DNA of 64,000 bases, taken from assembly GCA_902835305.1 (NCBI GenBank), contig CADFMD010000010.1:1-64000 (forward strand). The letters are read 5' to 3'. The notes beneath the pieces were generated by a model, which saw only the letters and a program-made list of their open reading frames with translations, did not search any database and had not been told where the DNA came from. This document shows, in pieces, positions 35,436 to 43,899 of this stretch. Each line of letters starts with the position of its first letter. Position 1 is the stretch's first letter. Origin of the DNA: Coriobacteriaceae bacterium. Its GTDB lineage: Bacteria; Actinomycetota; Coriobacteriia; Coriobacteriales; Coriobacteriaceae. The position numbers were made by a program, and so were the translations under genes.

Positions 35436-36056
35436 CTAGCGCAGCTGGGCGTAATGGTTGTAAATCGTAATAGCCGTGGGATAAAGATAGCGCCCGGACT
35501 GGATCACATAGACCAGACCCTGCGCAAAACAGGAGAAGAACAACTCATCGAGCGAGGACTTCCCCACCATCTTGCGCAGCGCATGGGCATAGTCGCCGTG
35601 ACGGTTGGGCTCGATGGCATCTGCCACAAAGACCACCATATCGAGCGGCGTCATGTCGCAGGCACCCACGGTGTGACGGTCGACAGCCTGGAAAACGGCC
35701 GGTGACAGCTCGGGAAAAAGCTGCGGAAGCTCATAGGCGGCAACAGGGCCATGCAAAAGCGGCGTCGCGGCGGAAGGAGAGCCGGCAACCTTGATGCCAT
35801 AGTGAAGCGCGCGGGCCACGAGCTCGTCATCGGAAAGAACCTTGTCCCAGTCGTGAATTAAGCCGGCGGCAGCCGCATCAAAGCGGTCAACGCCGTAGAC
35901 CTCGGCCAGATGAAGTGCGGTCTCGGCAACACCCAGCGAATGCACATAGCGCTTGCGCTTATCTTTCATGCGAACATCGAGCAGCTCTTGAATGCGCTTG
36001 AGCAGCGCGCGCTCATCGCCCTCAAACTGATCCTCTACCGACAACGTAGCCCCCAT
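35436..36056 (-). CDS. yqeK: HD-domain hydrolase YqeK (likely Ap4A hydrolase)
   Basis: Metal-dependent HD hydrolase; the YqeK family symmetrically cleaves diadenosine tetraphosphate. YVHSLGVAETALHLAEVYG, the HD motif in LIHDWDKVL, LLHGPVAAYE and DRHTVG are visible. 206 residues from the ATG overlapping the nadD stop by one base; a GTG one codon earlier is an alternative. Sits between nadD and rsfS as usual. Confidence 0.9.
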   Translation of the reverse strand: MGATLSVEDQFEGDERALLKRIQELLDVRMKDKRKRYVHSLGVAETALHLAEVYGVDRFDAAAAGLIHDWDKVLSDDELVARALHYGIKVAGSPSAATPLLHGPVAAYELPQLFPELSPAVFQAVDRHTVGACDMTPLDMVVFVADAIEPNRHGDYAHALRKMVGKSSLDELFFSCFAQGLVYVIQSGRYLYPTAITIYNHYAQLR

Positions 36057-36733
36057 CACTCAAAATCTTCTTGGCCCAAATCGGCATATAGCCTGCGCTT
36101 GCGAATGTAGCCGAGCACGGACTCGCTCGTAAGATAGCGCACGCTCATGCCGCGGGCAACTCGCTTACGAATGTTCGTCGAGCTGATCGCCAGCGCCGGA
36201 ATCTGAATATAGCGCACGTCGAACGGCAGCCCCGACTCTTTGATTCGGGCACGCGCCGTATCGATATCAAAGCCCGGTCGCGTCGCCGCAATAAAGGTAG
36301 CAAGCTCAGCGATTCGTTCGGCATCATGCCAGGTCACAATATCGATAATCGCATCGGCGCCCGTAATAAAGTAGAGCTTTACCTGCGGCGGGTAAAAATC
36401 GCGAAGGGCATGAAGCGTATCGGCCGTATAGGTTACACCCGGACGGTCAATCTCGAACCGGCTCGCCAAAAAGGCCGGGTTCGCGGCGGTGGCGAGGACC
36501 GTCATGGCATAACGGTCCTCGGCAGGCGTAACCGGCTTGTCCAGCTTAAAGGCGGGAGAGCCCGCCGGCATAAAGAGCACAGCGTCCAAGTCGAGCGACT
36601 CGCGCGCCTGCTCGGCAGTCACCAGGTGCCCGTAATGAATCGGGTCGAATGTGCCGCCCATAATGCCAAGCCGAAACTCCTTACCCTCTTTTATGGGAAG
36701 CTCGGGCAATCCGATTCCACCGCGCAGCGACAT
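36056..36733 (-). CDS. nadD: Nicotinate-nucleotide adenylyltransferase
   Basis: NAD synthesis: NaMN + ATP to deamido-NAD. The HxGH-type nucleotidyltransferase motif is in GIMGGTFDPIHYGHLVTAE, and the C-terminal ISSTNIRKR motif is present. 225 residues, with about 20 non-core residues at the N-terminus. Follows obgE closely and overlaps yqeK. Confidence 0.94.
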   Translation of the reverse strand: MSLRGGIGLPELPIKEGKEFRLGIMGGTFDPIHYGHLVTAEQARESLDLDAVLFMPAGSPAFKLDKPVTPAEDRYAMTVLATAANPAFLASRFEIDRPGVTYTADTLHALRDFYPPQVKLYFITGADAIIDIVTWHDAERIAELATFIAATRPGFDIDTARARIKESGLPFDVRYIQIPALAISSTNIRKRVARGMSVRYLTSESVLGYIRKRRLYADLGQEDFE

Positions 36734-36736
36734 GGC

Positions 36737-38200
36737 TTACTCGCCCTCCGGGGTCTCAACAACGTCGACTTCGGTAGTGCCTTCGGAGCCTTCAATGGCA
36801 TCAACCACGTCCGCGTCCTCGGCCGCTACGTCAATAACCTCAACGCCAGCGTCCTCGAGCTCCTCGTACTCCGAGAAGTCCTCAGCGCCCTCAAAGTCAA
36901 AGGCACGCTGGCAAATGCGGACCTCGTCGCCCGCACGGCAACCGGCCTTCTCGAGCGCGTCGTCAACACCCATACGCGCAAACTTATGCTGCAGGTAAAT
37001 GACGGCTTCCTCGTTTTCCCAGTCGGTCTGGATGACCATGCGCTCGATGGCACGACCAACCACACGGAAGGCACCGGGCTCCTCCTGGACAATGCGGAAC
37101 CGCTTCTCGCGCTGCAGACGGCGGCGCTCCCACTCCTCGTCGCGAAGATCGACCGGCTCATCGGAAACCGCCAGCTCGGCGCGAAGCTTAGCCACCTGCT
37201 CGCCCACGGCAAGCATCAGCGTATTGAGCCCGGCGCCCGTCACGGCGGACACGGCAAAGAACATATGTCCATCGTCGAGCGCGGCGCGCTTGAGGTCGGC
37301 AATCTTGTCGGCCGTGCCCGGCGCATCGCACTTGTTGGCGACAACGATTTGCGGGCGCTCCGAGAGCTCTGCGCCATACTGCTCGAGCTCACGGTTGATG
37401 ATGCGGTAATCCTCAACCGGGTCGCGATCCTCAAAACCGCCCGTCATGTCGACGACATGCATGATCAGGGCCGTACGCTCAATGTGGCGCAGGAACTGGT
37501 GGCCCAGGCCCTTGCCCTCGCTCGCGCCCTCGATCAAACCAGGAACGTCGGCAACGACGTAAGAATACTCACCGGCACGCACCATGCCGAGGTTCGGCAC
37601 GAGCGTGGTAAACGGATAGTCGGCGATCTTGGGACGGGCGGCACTCATGCGCGCGATGAGCGAAGACTTACCCACCGAGGGAAAGCCCACGAGCGCGGCA
37701 TCGGCCATAAGCTTCATCTCGAGCTCAATCCAGTGCTCCTCGGCCGGTTCGCCCAGCTGAGCGAACGCGGGCGCGCGACGCACCGACGTCACAAAGTGGG
37801 TATTGCCCAGACCGCCGGCGCCACCGGGCGCCACGACGACGCGCTCGCCGTCGTGTACCAGGTCGGCAATCTCGAACATCGGGGTCTGCGTCTCGGGATC
37901 GAGCTCGCGAACTACGGTGCCCATGGGGACCTTGAGAATCAGGTCCTCGCCGCTCTTACCATTGCGGCGGGCACCCTGGCCATGCGTTCCGCGCTCAGCA
38001 CGAAAATGATGCTTAAAGCGGTAATCGATCAGCGAAGACAGCTGAGCATCGGCCTGGATGACGACATTGCCGCCACGACCGCCGTCGCCGCCATCGGGGC
38101 CGCCCTTGGGGACAAATGCCTCGCGCCTAAACGACATGCATCCGGCTCCGCCGTCGCCGCCGCACACGTTGATGCGGCTGATATCGGTGAACTGTGACAA
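36737..38200 (-). CDS. obgE: Obg-family GTPase (CgtA)
   Basis: Ribosome-assembly and stress GTPase. The Gly-rich Obg fold (INVCGGDGGAGCMSFRREAF) is followed by the G domain: G1 GFPSVGKSSL, G3 DVPGLIEGA, G4 NKCD. A C-terminal OCT domain and an acidic tail of about 50 residues (EDADVVDAIEG...) complete 487 residues. The start is TTG, eight bases after GGAGG. Between rpmA and nadD. Confidence 0.95.
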   Translation of the reverse strand: MSQFTDISRINVCGGDGGAGCMSFRREAFVPKGGPDGGDGGRGGNVVIQADAQLSSLIDYRFKHHFRAERGTHGQGARRNGKSGEDLILKVPMGTVVRELDPETQTPMFEIADLVHDGERVVVAPGGAGGLGNTHFVTSVRRAPAFAQLGEPAEEHWIELEMKLMADAALVGFPSVGKSSLIARMSAARPKIADYPFTTLVPNLGMVRAGEYSYVVADVPGLIEGASEGKGLGHQFLRHIERTALIMHVVDMTGGFEDRDPVEDYRIINRELEQYGAELSERPQIVVANKCDAPGTADKIADLKRAALDDGHMFFAVSAVTGAGLNTLMLAVGEQVAKLRAELAVSDEPVDLRDEEWERRRLQREKRFRIVQEEPGAFRVVGRAIERMVIQTDWENEEAVIYLQHKFARMGVDDALEKAGCRAGDEVRICQRAFDFEGAEDFSEYEELEDAGVEVIDVAAEDADVVDAIEGSEGTTEVDVVETPEGE

Positions 38201-38214
38201 CAGAATCGCCTCCT

Positions 38215-38260
38215 ACAAAAAAGAGGGAGACCCTTGAATCCTAAAACTCAAGTGCCTCCC
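38215..38260 (-). terminator. Hairpin after rpmA
   Basis: Minus strand GGGAG-N3-CTTGA ... TCAAG-N3-CTCCC followed by TCTTTTTTG. It lies between rpmA and obgE, so it probably attenuates rather than ends transcription into obgE. Confidence 0.7.
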
Positions 38261-38285
38261 ACATATGTGCTCTATGAAGGGTGAA

Positions 38286-38543
38286 TTACGCGTTCGCGAG
38301 CGGGCGTACGCTGACCCTGTGCTTGATACCCTTGTGGAACTCAACGGTACCGTCGACCAGCGCGAACAGCGTGTCGTCCTTGCCACGGCCAACGTTCTCA
38401 CCCGGGTGGATGTGAGTGCCGTGCTGACGGACGAGAATCGTGCCCGTGGTTACCGTCTGGCCGGCATAGCGCTTCGTGCCAAGGCGCTGACCGCGGGAGT
38501 CACGGCCATTACGGGAGGAACCGAGTCCTTTTTTGTGTGCCAT
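38286..38543 (-). CDS. rpmA: 50S ribosomal protein L27
   Basis: 85 residues; starts MAHKKGLGSSRNGRDSRGQR, the conserved N-terminus reaching the peptidyl-transferase centre. No N-terminal cleavable extension of the Staphylococcus type is present. Between rplU and obgE. Confidence 0.96.
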   Translation of the reverse strand: MAHKKGLGSSRNGRDSRGQRLGTKRYAGQTVTTGTILVRQHGTHIHPGENVGRGKDDTLFALVDGTVEFHKGIKHRVSVRPLANA

Positions 38544-38576
38544 TGTGTATACCTACTCTTTCGTTACGAGTGTAAT

Positions 38577-38951
38577 CTACTCGGCGACGGGAGCCTCGGC
38601 AACAGCCTCGGCCTCTGCCTTGACAGCCTTCTTGGCGCGGGACGTAGCCTGGACCTTCACGATCTTCAGCTTGGTGAGCTGCTGACGGTGACCCTTCAGA
38701 CGACGATAGCGCTTACGCTTGTGGAACTTGAAGACCAGCTGCTTCTCGCCCTTGAACTGCTCAACGATCTGAGCGGTAACCTTGGCCTTGGCCAGCTTGT
38801 CGGGATCGGTGACGATCTTCTTACCATCGTTGAGGAAGATAACCGGCAGAGTGACCTTGTCGCCCTCATTGCCCTCGATCTTCTCGACGGTGATGACATC
38901 GTCGGTGGCGACCTTGTACTGCTTGCCGCCCGTGTTAACGATTGCGTACAT
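38577..38951 (-). CDS. rplU: 50S ribosomal protein L21
   Basis: L21 pattern MYAIVNTGGKQYKV and FKFHKRKRYRRLKGHRQ. The ATG at 38951 is set by homology; seven upstream in-frame codons are discounted. The 124-residue form has a C-terminal Ala/Glu/Lys tail beyond the usual 103. Heads rplU-rpmA-obgE-nadD-yqeK-rsfS. Confidence 0.95.
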   Translation of the reverse strand: MYAIVNTGGKQYKVATDDVITVEKIEGNEGDKVTLPVIFLNDGKKIVTDPDKLAKAKVTAQIVEQFKGEKQLVFKFHKRKRYRRLKGHRQQLTKLKIVKVQATSRAKKAVKAEAEAVAEAPVAE

Positions 38952-38993
38952 GTTTACTTGCCCTTCATGCATCAGTTAGTGCAACAGCCGAAT

Positions 38994-39022
38994 ATAGTAG
39001 CAGGCGAAAATACCCCCGTCAA
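38994..39022 (-). promoter_or_regulatory. Promoter of the rplU operon
   Basis: Minus strand TTGACG (39022-39017), 17-base spacer ending in TGC, TACTAT (38999-38994). It begins inside the last codons of the DUF2344 gene. Confidence 0.65.
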
Positions 39023-39831
39023 CGAGTATGTGGAGCAAATCCACAAGTTCGCACAGGTATGGGGCTGACGAGTCGGCCCTCGTCGTCCTCGCATGCTTGA
39101 TTCTGACGCTCGACATCGTAGGAGCAGATGGTCACGAGGTCTTGCATACCGGTGGAAACAATAGGTGCATCCACGCCCGGGGTCAAGCCCTGCAACAAAA
39201 CATCAACTGCAGAAAGCAAAATTTCCGGACGCATGGAGCCCTCGTTATCGGCATGGGTGTCGAGCATGAGCACTAAATGGTCCGGGCGCTCCCCCGCCGT
39301 GAGCTCATAGCCCACGAGCGTGTGATCCAAATCCAAGCGCTTGCTCTTTTTGCCGCGCGCGTAGTCGATGCCATGGTCCGTGCGCAACGTGTCGATCGCA
39401 CGACGCACCTCGTCGGCGCTTACGGGCGCCTCGGGATCCAAGTGCAGGTCGATGCGATACGACAGACGCGTGAGTTGCGCCGTCAACGCCGGCGTGCGCA
39501 CGTCGATATACGCCGCCTCGATGGGCGCCAGATCGGTCGGAGACGCCGCAGCCAGACGCCCAAACGCCTCGTCGAGCGCCACAAACTCGGTCATAAACAG
39601 GTCATACCACTCGCAGGTCGACGACGTACCCACCGGTAGCGCCGAAGAGAAGCCCACGCGCATGTGCGGAGAGAAGCCCTGCGTGACGGCATAGGGAAGT
39701 CCCGCACGGCGCACGATGCGCTCAATGGTATGGATTACTTCGAGATGGCCCAGGTACTTAAGGCGATCGCGCTTGCCATAGCGAACACGAAGCCTAAAGA
39801 GCGTGGGGTTGTCGGTCAGGCGCTCACTCAT
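39019..39831 (-). CDS. DUF2344 / TIGR03936 family radical-SAM partner protein
   Basis: 270 residues with the family opening LFRLRVRYGKRDRLKYLGHLEVIHTIERIVRRAGLPYAVTQGFSPH, seen in DUF2344 proteins. These are nearly always next to, or fused to, the B12-binding radical SAM protein upstream; here the genes overlap as ATGA. The biochemical role is unknown; the N-terminal fold and its placement near ribosome and RNA genes hint at RNA, but that is inference. Confidence 0.85.
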   Translation of the reverse strand: MSERLTDNPTLFRLRVRYGKRDRLKYLGHLEVIHTIERIVRRAGLPYAVTQGFSPHMRVGFSSALPVGTSSTCEWYDLFMTEFVALDEAFGRLAAASPTDLAPIEAAYIDVRTPALTAQLTRLSYRIDLHLDPEAPVSADEVRRAIDTLRTDHGIDYARGKKSKRLDLDHTLVGYELTAGERPDHLVLMLDTHADNEGSMRPEILLSAVDVLLQGLTPGVDAPIVSTGMQDLVTICSYDVERQNQACEDDEGRLVSPIPVRTCGFAPHTR

Positions 39832-41705
39832 GCGCGATCACCCATCAATACATTCTTGACGTGGAGCGTGGGGCAGATTCCGCAGCCGGTGCACGACGTG
39901 CGGGTGCAGTCGGGAGTCGTGACACCCTCGAGCGAGCGACGGTACTCGCGCTCGAGGAAGCCGCGCGTGCAGCCGGGGCTCACGTGCTCCCACGGCAGGC
40001 GCCAGTCCAACTCGTAGGGCAGGTGCACGAGCTCATTGAGGTCGATGCCGTTTTTGGCAGCAGCCTCCTTCCAGTTATCGAGCGAGAAATGCTCTACCCA
40101 GGCGTCAAAGCGAGAGCCAGCGCGCCAAGCATCGATGATGACGGGCGTCATGTCACGCCCGGCGCGGGACAGCGCGGCCTCGATGAGCGAGGTCTCGGCA
40201 TCGTGGTAATGCACGCGGACGGCACGGTTGCGAACGCTCGTGATAAGCAGCTTCTGGCGACGCTTGACGTCGTTGTAGTCGAGCTGCGGGCACCACTGGA
40301 ACGGCGTGGCAGCCTTGGGGATAAACACCGAAACCGAGATGGACACCGAGATCGAGCCGCGACGAGCCTTGGGCACCACGGAACGACCGAGCTCCAGCAC
40401 GTGATCGGCCAGATTGGCGATGGCCACGATGTCCTCGTCGCGCTCGCCGGGAAGGCCCATCATAAAGTAGAGCTTCATGCGGTTCCAGCCGGCCTCGAAG
40501 GCCGCCTTGGCCGCACGGTCCAGGTCCTCCTCGGTCACGTTCTTGTTAATGATGTCGCGCATGCGCTGGCTGCCGGCCTCGGGTGCGAACGTCAGGCCGC
40601 CCTTCTTTTCGCCGGCGACCGACTCGGCCATATCCACGCCAAATGAATCCAGGCGCTGCGACGGAATAGACACGCGAATACCCGTATCCTCCAGGCGACG
40701 GTTGAGCCTGCCGAGCACGTCACGAATGCAGGAGTGGTCGGTCGTGGAGAGCGAGGTCAGCGACACCTCGTCATAGCCGGTCTTTTCCAGACCCTGAATC
40801 ACCGACGAGACGATCTGGTCGGCCGAACGCTCGCGCACCGGGCGATACGTCATGCCGGCCTGGCAAAAACGACAGCCGCGGGCGCAGCCGCGCAGAATCT
40901 CGATAGACAGGCGATCGTGAACCAGCTGCGCATAGGGCACGCACGACTGCGACAGCGGATTCGTGGCGCCAAAATCCTCGACGACGCGTTTGTAGACCAC
41001 GGTCGGCGCATCCTTGCCCTCGCGCGGCACAGTGTAGCCATGCGGCGAGCAGGGCTCGTCGTGACGAACCTCATAGAGCGACGGCACGTAGTTGCCGGCA
41101 ATGGATGCAAGCTGCTCAACAATCTGCGCGCGCGGGACTCCTTCGTCGCGCAGGCGGCGATGCAGCTGGCAGGTCTCGAGCAGCGATTCCTCGCCCTCGC
41201 CGATGAGGATGGCATCGAAGAAGGCCGCGTACGGCTCGGGGTTGTACACCGAGGGGCCGCCGGCGATGATGATGGGGTCGTCTTCACCTCGGTCGGCCGC
41301 TAACAGCGGAATGCCAGCGAGGTCGAGTGCCTCGAGGAAGTTCGTCACCGCCATCTCGTGCGGCACATGCAGGCCGACGATATCAAACGAAGCGACCGGC
41401 GCTGCACCCTCGAGCGAGAGCAGCGGAATGCCCGCCTCGCGCATAGCGTCACCCATATCGGGCCACGGCACATAGCCACGCTCGCAGGAGATGCCCTCGG
41501 CCTGGTTAAGAATGTTGTAGAGGATGGCGATGCCTTGGTTGGGCAGACCGACCTCGTATACGTCCGGATAGATCAGGCAACAACGGTAATCGGCATCGGC
41601 CTTGGAAAGCGTGCCCCACTCGTGATCGATATAGCGACTCGGCTTCTCGACCTTGGCGAGCAGCGGCTCAATTAAATGAAAGCAGTCTTGATACGGAACG
41701 CGCAA
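39828..41705 (-). CDS. TIGR03960-type B12-binding-domain radical SAM protein
   Basis: A 625-residue protein. The N-terminal third resembles a cobalamin-binding fold (YPDVYEVGLPNQGIAILYNILN; VGLHVPHEMAVTNF). The central radical SAM core has CARGCRFCQAG (CxxxCxxC) for the 4Fe-4S cluster. The C-terminus carries a further Cys cluster, CTRTSCTGCGICP, for a possible extra Fe-S site. Start is TTG seven bases after AGGGG. Substrate unknown; the co-translated DUF2344 protein is its likely partner. Confidence 0.88.
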   Translation of the reverse strand: MRVPYQDCFHLIEPLLAKVEKPSRYIDHEWGTLSKADADYRCCLIYPDVYEVGLPNQGIAILYNILNQAEGISCERGYVPWPDMGDAMREAGIPLLSLEGAAPVASFDIVGLHVPHEMAVTNFLEALDLAGIPLLAADRGEDDPIIIAGGPSVYNPEPYAAFFDAILIGEGEESLLETCQLHRRLRDEGVPRAQIVEQLASIAGNYVPSLYEVRHDEPCSPHGYTVPREGKDAPTVVYKRVVEDFGATNPLSQSCVPYAQLVHDRLSIEILRGCARGCRFCQAGMTYRPVRERSADQIVSSVIQGLEKTGYDEVSLTSLSTTDHSCIRDVLGRLNRRLEDTGIRVSIPSQRLDSFGVDMAESVAGEKKGGLTFAPEAGSQRMRDIINKNVTEEDLDRAAKAAFEAGWNRMKLYFMMGLPGERDEDIVAIANLADHVLELGRSVVPKARRGSISVSISVSVFIPKAATPFQWCPQLDYNDVKRRQKLLITSVRNRAVRVHYHDAETSLIEAALSRAGRDMTPVIIDAWRAGSRFDAWVEHFSLDNWKEAAAKNGIDLNELVHLPYELDWRLPWEHVSPGCTRGFLEREYRRSLEGVTTPDCTRTSCTGCGICPTLHVKNVLMGDRA

Positions 41706-41715
41706 CGGAAAACCC

Positions 41716-42645
41716 CTAAGCAGCGAGATCGGATGCGTCTTGGTAGGACGCCATAGGACGGGTAGCGCCCGCGACCGTGGTCACCAGATCGCGAACGCGG
41801 GAGAACGTGGCAGTGACCACCTCGTTGGCACGGCTGTAGTCGACATCGCGCTCGTAGAGCGAAACGAGCGCACGGCCCATGCCATAGGTGCCCGCGGCAG
41901 CAGTGAGCGCCTTGACGGCAAACCCAATATGCGGCGTCTGCTTGACGAGCGCACGGGTGACCGCGCGGATCACAAGACCGCCGGCAAGCACGCCCGCGAC
42001 CTCGTAGCCGCGCTCAGGCTTAATGCCGCGTCCAAAGACGGCAGCGAGCTCAAAGAGCATGCCCACCTGAGCCAGCGCCATAACGGGATAATCGGCGCCC
42101 GGCAAAAACACCAGCGCACCGGTCGCCATATTGGTGAGCGCGCACGAGGTAATGATACGATTGGCCGCCGCGATGCGCATGAAGGCAAAGTTCGCCGCAA
42201 AAGCCGTTTCCTTTTCGGTGCGATCGAGAATCCAGCGGGCAAGCGTCTCGAGCAGATACGTCTTATCGGTTGCCGCCACCACGCCGAGCATGGGCGTGGA
42301 CTCCTCGATAAACGGCACCTCCACAGCAGACTCGGCAAGCACGCACACGGGCGCGCCGGCGATCACGAGCTCCTGCACGGCACTCTCCAAGCGGTCGGAA
42401 CCGCACGAGAGCACCAGTACCACATCGGTATCGGTCTTTGGAGCAATTCGCTCCTCCCCCAGACGCTCGACGCGCACAATGCCCGAGGTCGTCTGCGGCA
42501 CAAAGGCGTCACGCACCGTCTCGGCCAGAAAGCGCGAGGCGGACGAATCCAAATAGACCGAGACGCGCACCGGCGTATCGGAATCCTTCTTAACGGACGC
42601 GCCCATCTTAAAAGCGCGGGTCAGCTTATCTACGGGAATTTTCAT
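41716..42645 (-). CDS. Uncharacterised membrane protein with DUF697-like C-terminal domain
   Basis: 309 residues. Residues 25-140 look like an alpha/beta Rossmann-type domain (VRVSVYLDSS, DVVLVLSCGS, APVCVLAESA) but without a GTPase P-loop. Residues about 155-270 are hydrophobic and follow the DUF697 pattern: ALTNMATGALVFLPGADYPVMALAQVGML, then YEVAGVLAGGLVIRAVTRAL and GTYGMGRA. DUF697 domains usually follow GTPase domains; here that domain appears degenerate or replaced. GGAGGGG precedes the ATG. It lies right after rodA, so a role linked to the envelope is possible but unproven. Confidence 0.6.
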   Translation of the reverse strand: MKIPVDKLTRAFKMGASVKKDSDTPVRVSVYLDSSASRFLAETVRDAFVPQTTSGIVRVERLGEERIAPKTDTDVVLVLSCGSDRLESAVQELVIAGAPVCVLAESAVEVPFIEESTPMLGVVAATDKTYLLETLARWILDRTEKETAFAANFAFMRIAAANRIITSCALTNMATGALVFLPGADYPVMALAQVGMLFELAAVFGRGIKPERGYEVAGVLAGGLVIRAVTRALVKQTPHIGFAVKALTAAAGTYGMGRALVSLYERDVDYSRANEVVTATFSRVRDLVTTVAGATRPMASYQDASDLAA

Positions 42646-42663
42646 AGCAAACCCCTCCAGCGG

Positions 42664-43890
42664 TTACGCGGCGCCCGAACGATGCCGCCATATGGATTGT
42701 ACGATACCCACCGTCAGCAGCTGAATCATCATCGAAGACGAACCGAAGCTAATAAACGGTAGCGGAATACCGGTAATCGGCATCATGCCGATGCACATGC
42801 CGATGTTTTCGAAGGTCTGGAACGCCCACATGCCAACGATGCCCACACACGATAGGCGCAAGAACAGCGACTCGCACTTAAAGGCGACGCGAATCGTCGA
42901 AAAGATCAGCAGCACGTAGAGGCACAGGAGCAAAAAGGAACCGCAAAAGCCAAAGGTCTCGGACAGGAAGGCGAAGACGAAGTCGGTGTGGAACTCAGGC
43001 AGAAAGCCGCCGGCCGACTGCGTCGCATGGCCTAAACCCTTACCAAAGAAGCCGCCCGAGCCAACGGCGATAAGCGACTGCTGCAGGTTGTAGGCATCGT
43101 CCGAATCGGCATTATCGGGGTCGATAAAGACCGTCAGGCGGTTCATCTGATACTGCTTGATGAGCACATCGTGGCCGAGCAACGAATCAAAGACCGAATC
43201 GAGCGCCAGAACGAGGGCCACCAGGCCCACAAGCAGGGCCAGGGTCGACAGCACCCATTCGCGGCGCGCACCGCTCATGCAGATGACGATGGCGCCCGAG
43301 ACCAGCACGACCAGGCCCGAGCCCAGGTCGCCCATGGCAACGACGGCCAAAAACGGGATGGACAGCATGCCGCAGAGCTTGACGTAGTCGCGAACGGTAT
43401 CGATGCGGCCGTTATACTGCGAGCCAAGCGTGGCGATAAAGAAGATGGTGATGAGCTTGGCAAGCTCAACCGGCTGGAATGTCAAGCCGATACCGGGAAT
43501 CTTGATCCAGCCCGTCATGCCCAGACCGCCCGTATAGGACAGGCCCGGAATCTTGGGCGAGAAGATCACAATAAGGTCAATGACGAGCAGCGCCGTCGAG
43601 AAGTTAGAGATGCCGCGCAGATCGGTACGCCAGACGAGCACCGCAAGCACCGCGCCAATGCCAATGCCCAGCAGGTGGCGCGAGAATGAGGCGTCGGCCT
43701 TAAACTGTGACGCCGACCAAATAATGATGGCGCCATAGGCAACGAGCGCGACGGTAGCCAGCAGCACACCGATATGCACCTTTTGGCGAAACGTACCGCG
43801 CGAGGCCGAAAGTTGCTTGTTGACGCGGTCCAGGCTGCTGCGAGAGCCGGTCTTGGTTGAACGGAACAGATCCGCCGGAGAAAAATCCAT
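42664..43890 (-). CDS. rodA: Rod shape-determining SEDS glycosyltransferase RodA
   Basis: Polymerises lipid II for side-wall growth with its partner PBP2. The 408-residue protein has about ten membrane helices after a 40-residue cytoplasmic tail. SEDS signatures are present: FQPVELAKL, NLQQSLIAVGSGGFFGKGLGHATQ, FLPEFHTDFVFAFLSETFGFCG and GIPLPFISFGSSSM. It begins nine bases after mrdA, the cognate transpeptidase. Confidence 0.95.
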   Translation of the reverse strand: MDFSPADLFRSTKTGSRSSLDRVNKQLSASRGTFRQKVHIGVLLATVALVAYGAIIIWSASQFKADASFSRHLLGIGIGAVLAVLVWRTDLRGISNFSTALLVIDLIVIFSPKIPGLSYTGGLGMTGWIKIPGIGLTFQPVELAKLITIFFIATLGSQYNGRIDTVRDYVKLCGMLSIPFLAVVAMGDLGSGLVVLVSGAIVICMSGARREWVLSTLALLVGLVALVLALDSVFDSLLGHDVLIKQYQMNRLTVFIDPDNADSDDAYNLQQSLIAVGSGGFFGKGLGHATQSAGGFLPEFHTDFVFAFLSETFGFCGSFLLLCLYVLLIFSTIRVAFKCESLFLRLSCVGIVGMWAFQTFENIGMCIGMMPITGIPLPFISFGSSSMMIQLLTVGIVQSIWRHRSGAA

Positions 43891-43899
43891 CGCAACCTC

